A DNA stretch of 43,995 nt from an uncultured Candidatus Altimarinota bacterium (GCA_938036655.1 CALHQS010000055.1:1-43995); one strand, 5' to 3'; positions 9,201 to 17,600 are shown, counted from the first letter of the stretch. The notes: generated by a model from the sequence alone, not told the origin. Numbers and translations are program-made.

Positions 9201-10265
9201 TTAGGATTTAGAAATTTTTGGATTTTTGGAAAGAATTTTTTTGAACTGCTCAAAAATTACCACTTCATCAAAAATATTTTTTTCCGGAAGATTGAAATCA
9301 TGATTTTTTTCGATTTGAGAAAAAATTTCCGACAATTTTTCCAGATGATTTGGATGAATTTTTATTGCGTGCGGATAAAAATCAAACGCGCGAATATCGG
9401 ACAAAATCATGAGCAAATCGTGCGAATTGGCAAGTTCAACATTCACTTTAGTCGTATTGTACGCTCCGACAAAAATCCACGATTTTGCCTTTTGGTAAAG
9501 CATTTCTTGCGAATGAATATCGAGAATTCCTGTGATGTGCACCCATTTTTCCAGTTTTTCGCGACGCAAAATTTCGGTCAAAAATTTAAGTGATTTGGCG
9601 GAATTTCCGTGCAAAATCAAGTGCGTTTTTCCGTGCAAATCGTGGATAAATTTTCCAAATTCATGAAGCAAAATCTCAATATTGGATTCTGATCAAAAAG
9701 TCGCATCGTACAAGAAAAAATTTTCTGGCAAATTATTTTGCGCGAATAATTGCTTATTTGGTGGGATTTTTTCTATCTCAACAAACGGCAAAATATCGAT
9801 TTTCTGTTCATGGATATTCCAGAGTTCGACGAGTTCATTACCCGCAAAAAAACTCGGCACGATAAAATGGGAAGAATTTTTGAGGAGGCGCTTGATCTCG
9901 AATTCGCGTTCTTTTCGTCGCAAAATATTGGCGTTCGTTTCGTTGTCGTAGAGCCAACGACCCATATCCATCACAAAAGTCAGCGTCGGAATACTCGAAT
10001 CATACGGCGCGTATCGCGAAAAATTGATAGCACGAAAAATCTCATTTGTGTTCGTGGAGGCAATTTTTTTAGAAGAAGAAAACCAGCCGACTGGCTTCAC
10101 ACGGAGAAAATTTTCTCATTCAGGCGCCTCCTGCTGATCAAAAATCAAAAAAGTACAAGTATCGTGCGGATTATATTTTTTCCATTTTTTCGTCCAGTTT
10201 TGCGCGTAACGGATGATTACCGCATCTTCGGGATGTCGACTTCTGATATCAACAATCAGGTGCAT
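9201..10265 (-). CDS. glycosyltransferase, GT-B fold, family 4-like
   Basis: 354 residues when two UGA codons are read as Gly (APE-G-ENF and ATF-G-SES). The start MHLIVDIRSRHPEDA is the usual first strand of GT4 enzymes. The middle NFFLYDATFGSESNIEILLHEF matches the start of the second Rossmann domain, where these enzymes begin to describe the acceptor-independent donor site. The C-terminal part VGAYNTTKVNVELANSH sits where the E-x7-E donor motif is expected but is degenerate. Probably builds an envelope polysaccharide; donor unknown. First gene of the run ending at rsmA. Confidence 0.7.
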
Positions 10266-10382
10266 AGCATAAATTATTTTTCTCATTATGCGAAAAAATA
10301 CCAAAAAGTCGAGCCGCGTCGAGATTTTTTTGAAAAATTGACTTGCATTTTGATGAAAATATGTTTTGATACAAAAAAATCA

Positions 10383-10407
10383 CCAACTTAAAAAAGTGGT
10401 GATTTGG
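10383..10407 (-). terminator. intrinsic terminator of the small 10.4-kb transcript
   Basis: AAATCACCA/TGGTGATTT stem with a run of T on the minus strand. Confidence 0.65.
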
Positions 10408-10417
10408 AATTTGACGA

Positions 10418-10477
10418 CTACAATTCATCTCAGCCATCTGGTTTGGAAATGCCAATATCAATTGCCATCCCAGCCAT
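10418..10477 (-). CDS. possible 19-residue peptide on a separately transcribed unit
   Basis: Between the gatB terminator (10520-10540) and the terminator at 10383-10407 a minus-strand unit has TTGACT at 10510-10515 and a weak TATTTT box. About 5 bases after the expected start point comes ATG, giving MAGMAIDIGISKPDGGDEL and a TAG stop, with one Gly as UGA. It may be a microprotein from a near-leaderless mRNA or simply a small RNA of about 100 nt. Confidence 0.3.
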
Positions 10478-10517
10478 CGTGACCAATAAAAATAAATTTT
10501 TTTTCGAAAAGTCAAAG

Positions 10518-10543
10518 AAAAATCCCCACTGGGGAGATTTTTA
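10518..10543 (-). terminator. gatB terminator
   Basis: TCCCC/GGGGA hairpin with T-rich tail, 6 bases after the gatB stop on the minus strand. Confidence 0.75.
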
Positions 10544-10548
10544 CAAAA

Positions 10549-11991
10549 TTACGACAATTTTTTCTTGAGAATTTCAGTGAACATTTTTGGATTTCCCTGG
10601 CCTTTTGAGGCTTTCATACATTGTCCCACAAAAAATCCAAACAAATTTTCTTTTCCACCCTTGTATTCTTCGACTTGTGACGCATTCTGTGCAAGCACTT
10701 CGTCCACAATCGCCTCAAGCGCACCCGTGTCATTAGATTGCTTGAGACCGAGCTTTTCTGTCCATTCCCGCGCATTTCCACCTTCAAAAACCAATTTTTC
10801 CATCACAATTTTTGAATTGGTTGACGAAATTTCATCTGCATTTACCATTTTAATCACTTCAGCAAATTCGCGAGTTTCAGCTTTTACATCGGCCAAAGTG
10901 ATTTTTTCTGGCGCACTTTCAAAAATTGCAAAAAGTACCGTCGTGATATACGAACAAGATTTTTTCGGATCACCAGAAATATTCACTAATTCTTCATAAA
11001 AATCGCTCGTAATTCGGTCGTTCGAAAGAATTCGCGCATCATCTTCGATCAATTTGTATTCGTTCAAATATTTGAGGCGGCGATCAATCGGTAATTCTGA
11101 AAGTTTTCGCTCAGAGATAAATTCGTCAGAAATGTGAAGTGGTGGCAAATCTGGATCTGGAAAATAGCGATAATCCATCGCATCTTCCTTGGAGCGAAGC
11201 GAAGTCGAATATCCCTTTTCATCGTTCCAACCGCGAGTTTCTTGATCGAGCGTTCCGCCTTCTTCGAGAATTTCTACCTGACGAGCAAATTCTGCGTCAA
11301 TAGCGCGTCCAATCGATGAGAATGAGTTAATATTTTTGAGCTCAACACGCGTTCCAAATTCTTTTTGGCCATGCGGGCGAATCGAAATATTCACATCACA
11401 ACGCAATTGTCCTTTTTCCATATCCGCATCAGAAGCACCACACCAACGCATCAATTTTTGAATTTCTTCAAGGTACGCGAGCACATCAGCTTTGGAACGA
11501 AAATCTGGCTCTGTCACAATTTCCATAAGTGGAGAACCTGCACGATTGTAGTCACAAAGCGTTTTTCCATTAGCATGCACAAGTTTTCCGGCATCATTTT
11601 CGATATGCATATGATGAATGCGGAAAGTTTTCAATTCGCCATCAACAAGCGTTCGAACTTCCCCGCCCATCGTGATTGGATGGTACATTTGCGTAATCTG
11701 GTACGCCATCGGCAAATCCGGATAAAAATAGCTTTTTCGGTCAAATTCACTCACATTTTGCACATGGGACGAAAGTGCGTGACTCGCGCGAACTGCCAAA
11801 TCTACAACACCCTCAGAAAGTGTCGGCAATTGTCCAGGAAATCCCATACAAACGGGACAAACATGAATATTTGGCTCTGGCGCCAAATCAGTCGCATTCT
11901 TACAAGTACAAAACATTTTCGTCTGAGACTTGACACGCACATGCGTTTCGAGACCCATAACAATCTCGTATTTATCGTGATAATTCGTCAT
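10549..11991 (-). CDS. gatB: aspartyl/glutamyl-tRNA amidotransferase subunit B
   Basis: 480 residues, typical of GatB. Signatures: YEIVMGLETHVRVKSQTKMFC at the N-terminus, the zinc-type cysteines of CTC...CPVCMGFPG, KSYFYPDLPMAYQITQ, IHHMHIENDAGKL, and DYNRAGSPLMEIVTEPD. The C-terminal YqeY-like tail is present. GatB binds the misacylated Glu-tRNA-Gln or Asp-tRNA-Asn and works with the GatA amidase and GatC, neither of which is in the window. No UGA in 480 codons. The leader has a TACAAT box about 20 bases upstream and no SD. Confidence 0.97.
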   Translation of the reverse strand: MTNYHDKYEIVMGLETHVRVKSQTKMFCTCKNATDLAPEPNIHVCPVCMGFPGQLPTLSEGVVDLAVRASHALSSHVQNVSEFDRKSYFYPDLPMAYQITQMYHPITMGGEVRTLVDGELKTFRIHHMHIENDAGKLVHANGKTLCDYNRAGSPLMEIVTEPDFRSKADVLAYLEEIQKLMRWCGASDADMEKGQLRCDVNISIRPHGQKEFGTRVELKNINSFSSIGRAIDAEFARQVEILEEGGTLDQETRGWNDEKGYSTSLRSKEDAMDYRYFPDPDLPPLHISDEFISERKLSELPIDRRLKYLNEYKLIEDDARILSNDRITSDFYEELVNISGDPKKSCSYITTVLFAIFESAPEKITLADVKAETREFAEVIKMVNADEISSTNSKIVMEKLVFEGGNAREWTEKLGLKQSNDTGALEAIVDEVLAQNASQVEEYKGGKENLFGFFVGQCMKASKGQGNPKMFTEILKKKLS

Positions 11992-12094
11992 AAAAAATTT
12001 TAATTTCTTTTATTGTATAGAAAATTGAAAAAAATCAACCAAAATTTTGTGAGAAATTTTGAGAAAAATCATTGGAAAATTTTGAAAAAATCAA

Positions 12095-12122
12095 AAAAGT
12101 CCCATACACTGATGGGACTTGA
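12095..12122 (-). terminator. terminator of the 12.1-12.5 kb gene
   Basis: GTCCCAT/ATGGGAC hairpin followed by TTTTTT on the minus strand. Confidence 0.8.
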
Positions 12123-12130
12123 GTGAGATA

Positions 12131-12502
12131 TTACAACAAACTATAATATCTCATTTCCTCTTTCGTGAAAGACAGTTCACTCACTAAAAGAACGCTTCTT
12201 TCTCCATCTTTCCGAAAAACAATACGCTTCAGCCGAAGTATGTCGTTGTTAACGATAACTCGGACGCCTGTTTGTGTCATTTCTGACTCATTAAGATCAG
12301 AAATGGTGATCGCCCCGTCTGAATCTGTGATATATTCTCGAAAACGATTTCGAGAATTTTCTGGTGTTTGGGGTATGCGCTCAATACTGAGCGAAATCCC
12401 AGACAACATTTGTCGTCGATGACCACGCACACGAATTTTGGCGCGCCATACACGTCTTTGTGCCACTACATCAATCCTTTCAAAAAAAGAAGTTTCTCCC
12501 AA
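12131..12502 (-). CDS. hypothetical basic protein
   Basis: 123 residues from a TTG codon, rich in Arg (RRVWRAKIRVRGHRR). No family recognised. The promoter TTGACA (12541-12546), 16-bp spacer, TAAAAT (12519-12524) places the transcript start only about 10 bases before this TTG. Upstream sequence in the same frame (KIIPIPIL) also looks coding, and an ATG at about 12535 would join it if one A were removed from a five-A run. So either the start is TTG on a very short leader or there is a 1-nt insertion at the true start. Confidence 0.55.
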   Translation of the reverse strand: MGETSFFERIDVVAQRRVWRAKIRVRGHRRQMLSGISLSIERIPQTPENSRNRFREYITDSDGAITISDLNESEMTQTGVRVIVNNDILRLKRIVFRKDGERSVLLVSELSFTKEEMRYYSLL

Positions 12503-12518
12503 AATCGGGATTGGAATT

Positions 12519-12546
12519 ATTTTAGGAGTTTTTCATTATTTGTCAA
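12519..12546 (-). promoter_or_regulatory. promoter of the 12.1-12.5 kb gene
   Basis: TTGACA, 16-bp spacer, TAAAAT on the minus strand. Confidence 0.7.
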
Positions 12547-12556
12547 ATGAGAAATA

Positions 12557-12580
12557 AAAAAAGCCAACAAATGTTGGCCA
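12557..12580 (-). terminator. terminator of the 66-residue membrane protein gene
   Basis: GCCAAC/GTTGGC hairpin with seven T on the minus strand, 10 bases after the TAA at 12589. Confidence 0.8.
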
Positions 12581-12588
12581 GCAAATTT

Positions 12589-12789
12589 TTAAAAATTAAA
12601 AAATTCAGAAAAAGCACATATTATGGCCAAAATCCCAAGAATTTTTCCGGTGATGTTTTTGGCAACAAATATATAAATAACGCCCATTGTCAAGACGAAT
12701 ATGGCGGAAAATTGAAACATTATAATGATAATTCCTATCAAAAATAATGCCAAAATCCACCAAATCTTGCTTTGATTTTGATAGAGCAT
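12589..12789 (-). CDS. small two-helix membrane protein, SD-led
   Basis: 66 residues, MLYQNQSKIWW then two hydrophobic segments, ending SEFFNF with a TAA stop. The start at 12789 is fixed by GGGAGA about 8 bases upstream; a classical SD is unusual in this genome, where most genes have U-rich leaders. Its promoter is TTGACA-16-TAAAAT at 12822-12849. It resembles the next gene (12901-13104) in size, membrane layout and the FNF ending. Function unknown. Confidence 0.7.
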   Translation of the reverse strand: MLYQNQSKIWWILALFLIGIIIIMFQFSAIFVLTMGVIYIFVAKNITGKILGILAIICAFSEFFNF

Positions 12790-12821
12790 AATTTTCTCCC
12801 AATCAAATTTCTGACAAAAAT

Positions 12822-12849
12822 ATTTTAATTGAGAAAATAAAATTGTCAA
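12822..12849 (-). promoter_or_regulatory. promoter of the 66-residue membrane protein gene
   Basis: TTGACA (12844-12849), 16-bp spacer, TAAAAT (12822-12827) on the minus strand. Confidence 0.75.
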
Positions 12850-12860
12850 TTAAAATATTG

Positions 12861-12888
12861 AAAAAGAAAAAGCCGGAAAATTCCAGCT
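12861..12888 (-). terminator. terminator directly after the UGA end of the 12901 gene
   Basis: AGCTGGAA/TTCCGGCT hairpin with CTTTTTCTTTTTC tail on the minus strand, starting 12 bases beyond the UGA at 12901-12903. Confidence 0.8.
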
Positions 12889-12900
12889 TTGAGAAAATCT

Positions 12901-13104
12901 TCAAAAATTAAAAATTTTCCCGAGGATTCCAATCACGAGCAAAGCGACGACTATTCTGGCGAACAGCGTCTTCACTCGAGAAAGGAACCAAATTGCAATC
13001 ACCAACGCCACCCAAAATGGCTTGATTGGCAACATAATGAACCCAATGAGCAACAACATTGGCATACACAAAATAATGAATGTCCATTTGAGAAATGTAA
13101 GCAT
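12901..13104 (-). CDS. small two-helix membrane protein, SD-led, ending at UGA
   Basis: 67 residues, MLTFLKWTFIILCMPMLLLIGF..., ending GILGKIFNF then UGA. The start at 13104 follows AGAGGAG with good spacing. Promoter TTGACA-16-CAAAAT at 13142-13169. Its sister at 12589 also ends FNF but with UAA. If UGA is decoded as Gly here, the frame continues through the terminator at 12861-12888 into the next promoter, so the mRNA would end before a stop codon. Hence UGA looks like the intended end, contrary to the rest of the window. Confidence 0.6.
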   Translation of the reverse strand: MLTFLKWTFIILCMPMLLLIGFIMLPIKPFWVALVIAIWFLSRVKTLFARIVVALLVIGILGKIFNF

Positions 13105-13141
13105 TTTCGCTCCTCTTTCAGGAAAAATTGATGACACGAGC

Positions 13142-13169
13142 ATTTTGCCATAAAAAATAAAAATGTCAA
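13142..13169 (-). promoter_or_regulatory. promoter of the 67-residue membrane protein gene
   Basis: TTGACA (13164-13169), 16-bp spacer, CAAAAT (13142-13147) on the minus strand. Confidence 0.65.
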
Positions 13170-13215
13170 GGAGTTTTCATCGAAAAAATCCATATTGCGA
13201 ATTTTCGCAAAAAAT

Positions 13216-13243
13216 TTGAATTTTCAAAAAAATATGCTATACT
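13216..13243 (+). promoter_or_regulatory. promoter of the first Fur-family gene
   Basis: TTGAAT (13216-13221), 16-bp spacer, TATACT (13238-13243), 26 bases before the ATG. Confidence 0.7.
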
Positions 13244-13269
13244 CTTCGGGTTATTTTAAAATTTTGAAT

Positions 13270-13641
13270 ATGACTGATACTCGCATTACGCGGCCGCGAC
13301 GGATTTTTGTCGAATATATTGGAACGGTTGGAAAATCCACTTTTACTGATCTCAAAGCGAATCTTGTAGGAAAATGAGAAGACAAAATGGACCTGACGAC
13401 ACTCTATCGAATGATTGAAATTTTCAAAAGTCAGGGCCTCATCCACGAAGTGAAACACCAAAATGAACGAATTGTTTTCTTGGTGACGGACGATTTTAAT
13501 CCAAATCGCGACAGCGTAGAAATCTCGATTTGTGAAAATTGTGGAAATATCGAGACAATTTATGAGCCGCTTCCGCCAAATTTCACGGCCCGATCAATCG
13601 AAAATCGCCTCAAATCTTGTGATAAATGCGTTATTCTCTAA
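13270..13641 (+). CDS. Fur-family metalloregulator 1 (atypical)
   Basis: 123 residues with UGA as Gly at 13375 (LVGK-G-EDKMD). The winged-helix part ends in DLTTLYRMIEIFKSQGLIHEV, the Fur recognition-helix and wing pattern. The dimer domain keeps the two CxxC structural zinc pairs (CENCGN and CDKC) but lacks the His-rich regulatory metal site usually found between them (VTDDFNPNRD instead of HHxH). It may sense something else or use fewer metal ligands. It has its own promoter and is followed by a terminator, so it is a separate transcript ahead of the metal locus. Which metal it senses cannot be told. Confidence 0.8.
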
Positions 13642-13668
13642 TCCCTTTCTGAAGGGATTTTTTGATGG
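13642..13668 (+). terminator. terminator of Fur-family gene 1
   Basis: CCCTT/AAGGG hairpin followed by TTTTTTG immediately after the TAA. Confidence 0.75.
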
Positions 13669-13747
13669 AAATTTTGGATTTGTCAAAAATAAAATTTCGC
13701 GCGAAATGATTTTTTTGTTTGCAAATTATTGGAAAGATCTTTTGTAA

Positions 13748-13956
13748 AAAACTTGCATGTGCAAAAGTCTTGTCCTGGAGAAAATCACATCATTTCCTGT
13801 TATAGTAGAAAAAAAATTGCCCGGAATGGCAACCCCAAAAAATCCGGAGCGAAGCGATTTTTTTGCAAATTACATCATTATTGGAATGTTTGACAGAAAT
13901 TTAAAAAATAAATTTTCTTGTAAAAAAACTTGCATTTGCAGAAAAATGCATATAAT
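13748..13956 (+). promoter_or_regulatory. regulatory region of the metal locus with duplicated TTGCAT-type operator
   Basis: The 345 bases between the two regulators hold no convincing gene. The string AAAAAACTTGCATNTGCA occurs twice, at about 13746-13763 and 13924-13940. The first copy contains the palindrome TTGCATGTGCAA. The second overlaps the -35 (TTGCAT 13930-13935) of a promoter with TATAAT at 13951-13956 (15-bp spacer) and is followed by a further TGCA half site. Position and symmetry fit an operator for one of the adjacent Fur-type repressors; binding is inferred. Confidence 0.5.
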
Positions 13957-13986
13957 AATTTTTGCAAAGTTAAAAAATAAAAAAAT

Positions 13987-14334
13987 ATGTTGTCAACAAT
14001 TCATCAAAGAAATATTTTGGAAATGTTTCAAAAAGAAAAATCAATTTCATTAGATGATTTAAAAAATCGCTTTGTAGAGCCGAAAATAATGAATCAAACG
14101 ACCCTGTATCGAATTCTAGAACGCTGGAAATCTGAAAAAATGATTTATGAAATCGAAGTTGAGAAAAAGCGGATTTTTATGCTTTGTGATCATCATCACG
14201 AAAACGAGGGCATCCAGATTTCGTATTGCAAAAGTTGTGAAAATGTTCAGGAATCGCATTTTCCACTTCCAGAAAACGCGGAGTACGCCGAAACAGTGCA
14301 ATTCCTCAAAAAATGTGAACATTGTGAAAAATAA
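13987..14334 (+). CDS. Fur-family metalloregulator 2 (Fur/Zur/PerR type)
   Basis: 115 residues. HTH NQTTLYRILERWKSEKMI, then the His-rich site CDHHHENEGIQISYC and structural cysteines CKSC and CEHCEK, all expected in Fur-family metal-dependent repressors. It lies 31 bases after the promoter/operator TATAAT and 9 bases before the PLP-enzyme gene, so it heads that operon and probably autoregulates it. The neighbouring NicO permease and COG0523 GTPase suggest zinc, nickel or cobalt rather than iron. That is inference. Confidence 0.85.
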   Translation: MLSTIHQRNILEMFQKEKSISLDDLKNRFVEPKIMNQTTLYRILERWKSEKMIYEIEVEKKRIFMLCDHHHENEGIQISYCKSCENVQESHFPLPENAEYAETVQFLKKCEHCEK

Positions 14335-14343
14335 TTTTTTTGT

Positions 14344-15582
14344 ATGAATATTTCAGAAAATCTTAAAAAAAATCTACGAAAAATCCTTATCGAGGATGAA
14401 ATCGAGGCCATCAGCGTCGTCAATCCTGAACAATTTGAGAAAAATATTGAAAATTTTGAAAAAATTCTTGAAGAAAATCGTCTCAAATACGCGATTCATT
14501 CAGTTTTGAAAGTCAATCATTCGAATGCTCTGCTTGGCGTTGCGAAATCGAAAAATCTGCGCGCGGATGTGTCGTCAATAGGAGAACTCAATCAGGCGCT
14601 TGCAATGGGATTTTCGGGCGAAAATATCACGAGCAACGGCCCAAAAAATCGAAAATTTCTGAACAAAAGTATCGAAATCGGCGCAACCATCGCAGTGGAT
14701 AGTATTGAGGAACTTGAAAAAATCACAAAAATTGCCAGCGAAAAAAATCAAAAAATCTCGATTATTCCGAGGCTCAGTGCATTCAAAGATGCACCCCACG
14801 CGCGCTTTGGAATCGCAAAATGGCTTTGGAATCTTGCGATCAATATTATCGAAAAAAATCGTGAAAATCTCGATGTTTTAGGCTATCATTTTCATATCGA
14901 TACTCTTGATGTGAATGCGAGAATTGATATTTTTTGGGAAAGTATTGAATTTTACAAAAAATTGCTCGCGATTGGATTTGCGCCAAAAATTATTGATATT
15001 GGCGGTTCGTATGGTACTTTTTACCAAAATGACAGCATTAAGAACTTTGGAAACTCTGGAATTGAGCATCAAAAAATGTATCAAAATCCTGAATATGCTG
15101 GTGAAAAATCTTTGGAACAAATTTTAACAAAAACAAGTCCAGGGAAGCCTGCCATCAAAGATTTTTTCCGCGAAAATAATATCACACTTTGGATTGAACC
15201 TGGAAGGTCGCTTTTGGGAAATAATGTCGGTTTTGTCGCGACGACAGTGCTCGGGACGCGCGAAGACAGCCTCATCGTGAATACACATTCTTTTGCACTG
15301 GGAATGCGCGAGGAAGAATTACCGACCAATCCGATTCTCGTAGACGATGCGTACGGCGAGAAAAATAATTTTTATTATTTTTTGGGAAATTTATGTCTTA
15401 GGAGTGATATAATATATTCCCGAAATATCGGTTTTGCACGAAAAGTTCATGAAAATGACATTATTATTTTTCCAAATATGGCAGCATATCATATGGATTT
15501 TTATGAAACAGAAAGCATCGCTCATCCTAAAAAAGTAAAATTTTTTGAGGATAAAAATGGCGATTTGGCACGCGATTTCTAA
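14344..15582 (+). CDS. Y4yA-like PLP-dependent enzyme of the Orn/DAP/Arg decarboxylase fold III group
   Basis: 412 residues. The PLP lysine is in AIHSVLKVNHSN (position of YAxKAN). Other family landmarks: RADVSSIGELNQAL, ENITSNGPKNRKFL, GYHFHIDTLDVNAR, IDIGGSYGTFY, and the phosphate-binding IEPGRSLLGNNVGFVATTVLG, with the late MAAYHMDFYETESI. The GPKN, FHxDT and MDFxE signatures are what I associate with the Y4yA group; SbnH-type siderophore decarboxylases are more distant relatives. It should decarboxylate or otherwise modify an amino-acid-like substrate. The cysteine-synthase-like partner two genes on recalls y4yA/y4xP and SbnH/SbnA pairs, hinting at a diaminopropionate- or metallophore-type product. 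Substrate not provable here. No UGA codons. Confidence 0.75.
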   Translation: MNISENLKKNLRKILIEDEIEAISVVNPEQFEKNIENFEKILEENRLKYAIHSVLKVNHSNALLGVAKSKNLRADVSSIGELNQALAMGFSGENITSNGPKNRKFLNKSIEIGATIAVDSIEELEKITKIASEKNQKISIIPRLSAFKDAPHARFGIAKWLWNLAINIIEKNRENLDVLGYHFHIDTLDVNARIDIFWESIEFYKKLLAIGFAPKIIDIGGSYGTFYQNDSIKNFGNSGIEHQKMYQNPEYAGEKSLEQILTKTSPGKPAIKDFFRENNITLWIEPGRSLLGNNVGFVATTVLGTREDSLIVNTHSFALGMREEELPTNPILVDDAYGEKNNFYYFLGNLCLRSDIIYSRNIGFARKVHENDIIIFPNMAAYHMDFYETESIAHPKKVKFFEDKNGDLARDF

Positions 15583-15593
15583 TTTTTATTTTT

Positions 15594-16295
15594 ATGAATA
15601 CACCGCAAAATAACAAAAAGATCGAAGAATTTTCCGACGAAATGGGAAATACTTTTATACCAATTTCTAATATTACTAATTTTATCAAGATGCAAACAAA
15701 TGATATTCTTCCCAAAGAGAAAGTTTTACCCGCTCAAAAAAAACCAAATATCACTATGACACAAAATAATATTCTTCTCAACAAAAACACGCCAACACCT
15801 AAACAATGAGCGCAAGACAAAACGCCAACACCTAAAGAATGGGCGCAAGGCGAAACTGAGAAAAAAATCAGCCACGAAGCAAAAATTCAAAAAGAGCAAT
15901 TTTTGAAACAATATTTTGAAATGGATGTGGACGCGACGCAAAATCGCCCAAATATCAAAAATGTTAATCTCGATGACGAAAATGCTATTTTTCAATTTGC
16001 CGCATTACAAAACATCGCGTGTGCGTTTAGTTGTTGTATTGATACAACAACTCCTGGTAGAATCGAGGAAATTGGGAAAATTTTTCAAGGGAAAAATGAC
16101 GGAAAATTTGTGCATTTTGTAATTTATCCAAGCCCAAAATGGGGCGCAATTAAGTTACAAAACCCAAAAGAAGCACTCGCATATTTTGAGGTTTACCTCA
16201 AAGACGAACCGCAAAATGATGCTGAAAAAGCTGATGTTATGGCACAATTTCGCACACTTTCTCACACTGTAAAAAATCAAAATGATCATCAATAA
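15594..16295 (+). CDS. unknown protein with low-complexity N-terminus and tandem TPTPK repeat
   Basis: 233 residues. The first 100 residues are polar and disordered-looking and contain a tandem repeat, NTPTPKQ-G-AQD followed by KTPTPKEWAQGE. The first copy has UGA (Gly) where the second has UGG (Trp). The last 130 residues look folded (AIFQFAALQNIACAFSCCID, KFVHFVIYPSPKWGAIKL, EALAYFEVYLKDEP) but match no family I know. It starts 11 bases after the PLP enzyme and overlaps the next gene by 14 bases, so it is translationally coupled and probably works with the two enzymes. Confidence 0.75.
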
Positions 16296-17550
16296 TATCC
16301 AAGAAGTTATCGGAAATACACCACTTTTTCTGATTCCAGAAAAAATCCACGGCATCAAGGGGCTCGAATTGTATGCAAAATGTGAATTCTTGAACCCGTT
16401 CGGTTCAGTCAAAGATCGCACTGCGATGGGACTCCTTCGTGAAGCGAAAAACTACGAATATATCATTGAATCCTCGAGCGGAAATACTGCGAAGGCTCTA
16501 GGGATTTTGGCGAGTGTTCAGGGGAAAAAATTGCTCGATGTCTCAAATAAAATACATCTACAAGAAGTCGAAGATATTATCAAAATTATTGGAACAGAAA
16601 TCAAAAGTCTGCCGGCTGGTTCAGAGTGTCCCGACCCAACTAATCCAAATTCTCCACTCAAAGCCATCAATCGGATTATGAGTGAAAACCCTGGAAAATA
16701 TTATTATACGGATCAATTTTCTAATACAGGAAATCCAAAAATTCACGAAGAAACAACCGCCAAAGAAATTGATGATGATATCGGAACGCCAGATTTTTTC
16801 TTTGCAGGACTCGGAACAACCGGCTCCAGTAAAGGAATCCGTGATTATTTTGCAAGCCGCGGAAATATGCAAAGTATTGGTATCATCACAGCAGGACATT
16901 CGTATTTACCAGGTATTCGCAACAGCCAAGAAATGTTTGAAGTTGGGCTTTTTGACCCAAAACTCTACGCAGATTTTAGTGAAGTAGATGAGCAAAACGC
17001 GATTGACTACATGCTCGTACTTATCAGGAAATGTGGTCTCCTCGTGGGACCAACTTCTGGTGCTACATTTTTTGGTGCGATTCAATATTTCAAAAAACAA
17101 AATCCTGAAGATCTTATTGGGAAAAAGGCGGTTTTTATCGCTTGTGATCGCTTGGAGTCGTACACTGGATATTTACGAGAAAAACGAAAATCTCTTTTTG
17201 AAGAAGAAATTTTGGAAACAATTCCAAAAAATTCAGAAAAAATCGCAGTCCAGACAATCGAAAATATTGAAGAAAATTCTGGCGAAATCCTCGTGGATAT
17301 GCGAAGTTATGTTTCGTACGATCTTGGGCATATTAAGGGAAGTCTCAATTTTCCATTCGAGGATCTCAGAAAATATCTAGCGAGCGATTATTTGCCGTTT
17401 CCCAAGGAATCGAAAATTATTTTTATTTGTCCGTTTGGCGAAGAATCCGCGATTTTGGCGGAAATGTGAGCCAAGCTCGGATATAACGCCAGTTCGCTTG
17501 CTGGCGGATTTCTAGAATTTAGAGAAAAATTTCCTGAAAAAATTGTGTAA
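16282..17550 (+). CDS. cysteine-synthase-like PLP enzyme (Y4xP/SbnA type) fused to a C-terminal rhodanese domain
   Basis: 422 residues. Residues 1-320 are a beta-substitution PLP enzyme: VIGNTPLF, the PLP lysine in NPFGSVKDRTA, the substrate loop ESSSGNTAKALG, and the phosphate cradle LGTTGSSKGI. The SSSGN loop differs from the TSGNTG of ordinary cysteine synthase and recalls SbnA-type O-phosphoserine enzymes. About residues 325-422 form a rhodanese domain (ILVDMRSYVSYDLGHIKGSLNFP) with a candidate catalytic cysteine in FICPFGEES; the usual arginine of the active-site loop is absent. One Gly is UGA at 17467 (AEM-G-AKLGY). The fusion suggests handling of sulfur on the product. It overlaps the preceding gene by 14 bases. 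Confidence 0.8.
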
Positions 17551-17566
17551 ATTTTGGCAATTTTCT

Positions 17567-17594
17567 TTGAAAAAATCGCGTTTTGTGTTACAAT
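17567..17594 (+). promoter_or_regulatory. promoter giving a leaderless mRNA for the NicO gene
   Basis: TTGAAA (17567-17572), 16-bp spacer, TACAAT (17589-17594). The ATG at 17601 begins 6 bases after the -10 box, at the expected transcription start. Confidence 0.65.
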
Positions 17595-17600
17595 GCGAGC

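Noticed and set aside
13757..14053. 98-codon plus-strand frame between the Fur-type genes
   Set aside because: Overlaps the start of Fur 2 in another frame and covers the promoter and operator repeats; Lys/Cys/Phe-rich composition not coding-like.
15812..15850. UGA read as tryptophan (code 4)
   Set aside because: The repeat in the 15594 gene would fit Trp, but the conserved family positions in Tex, RsmA, UvrC, ExoIII, PNPase and GlmS all require Gly.
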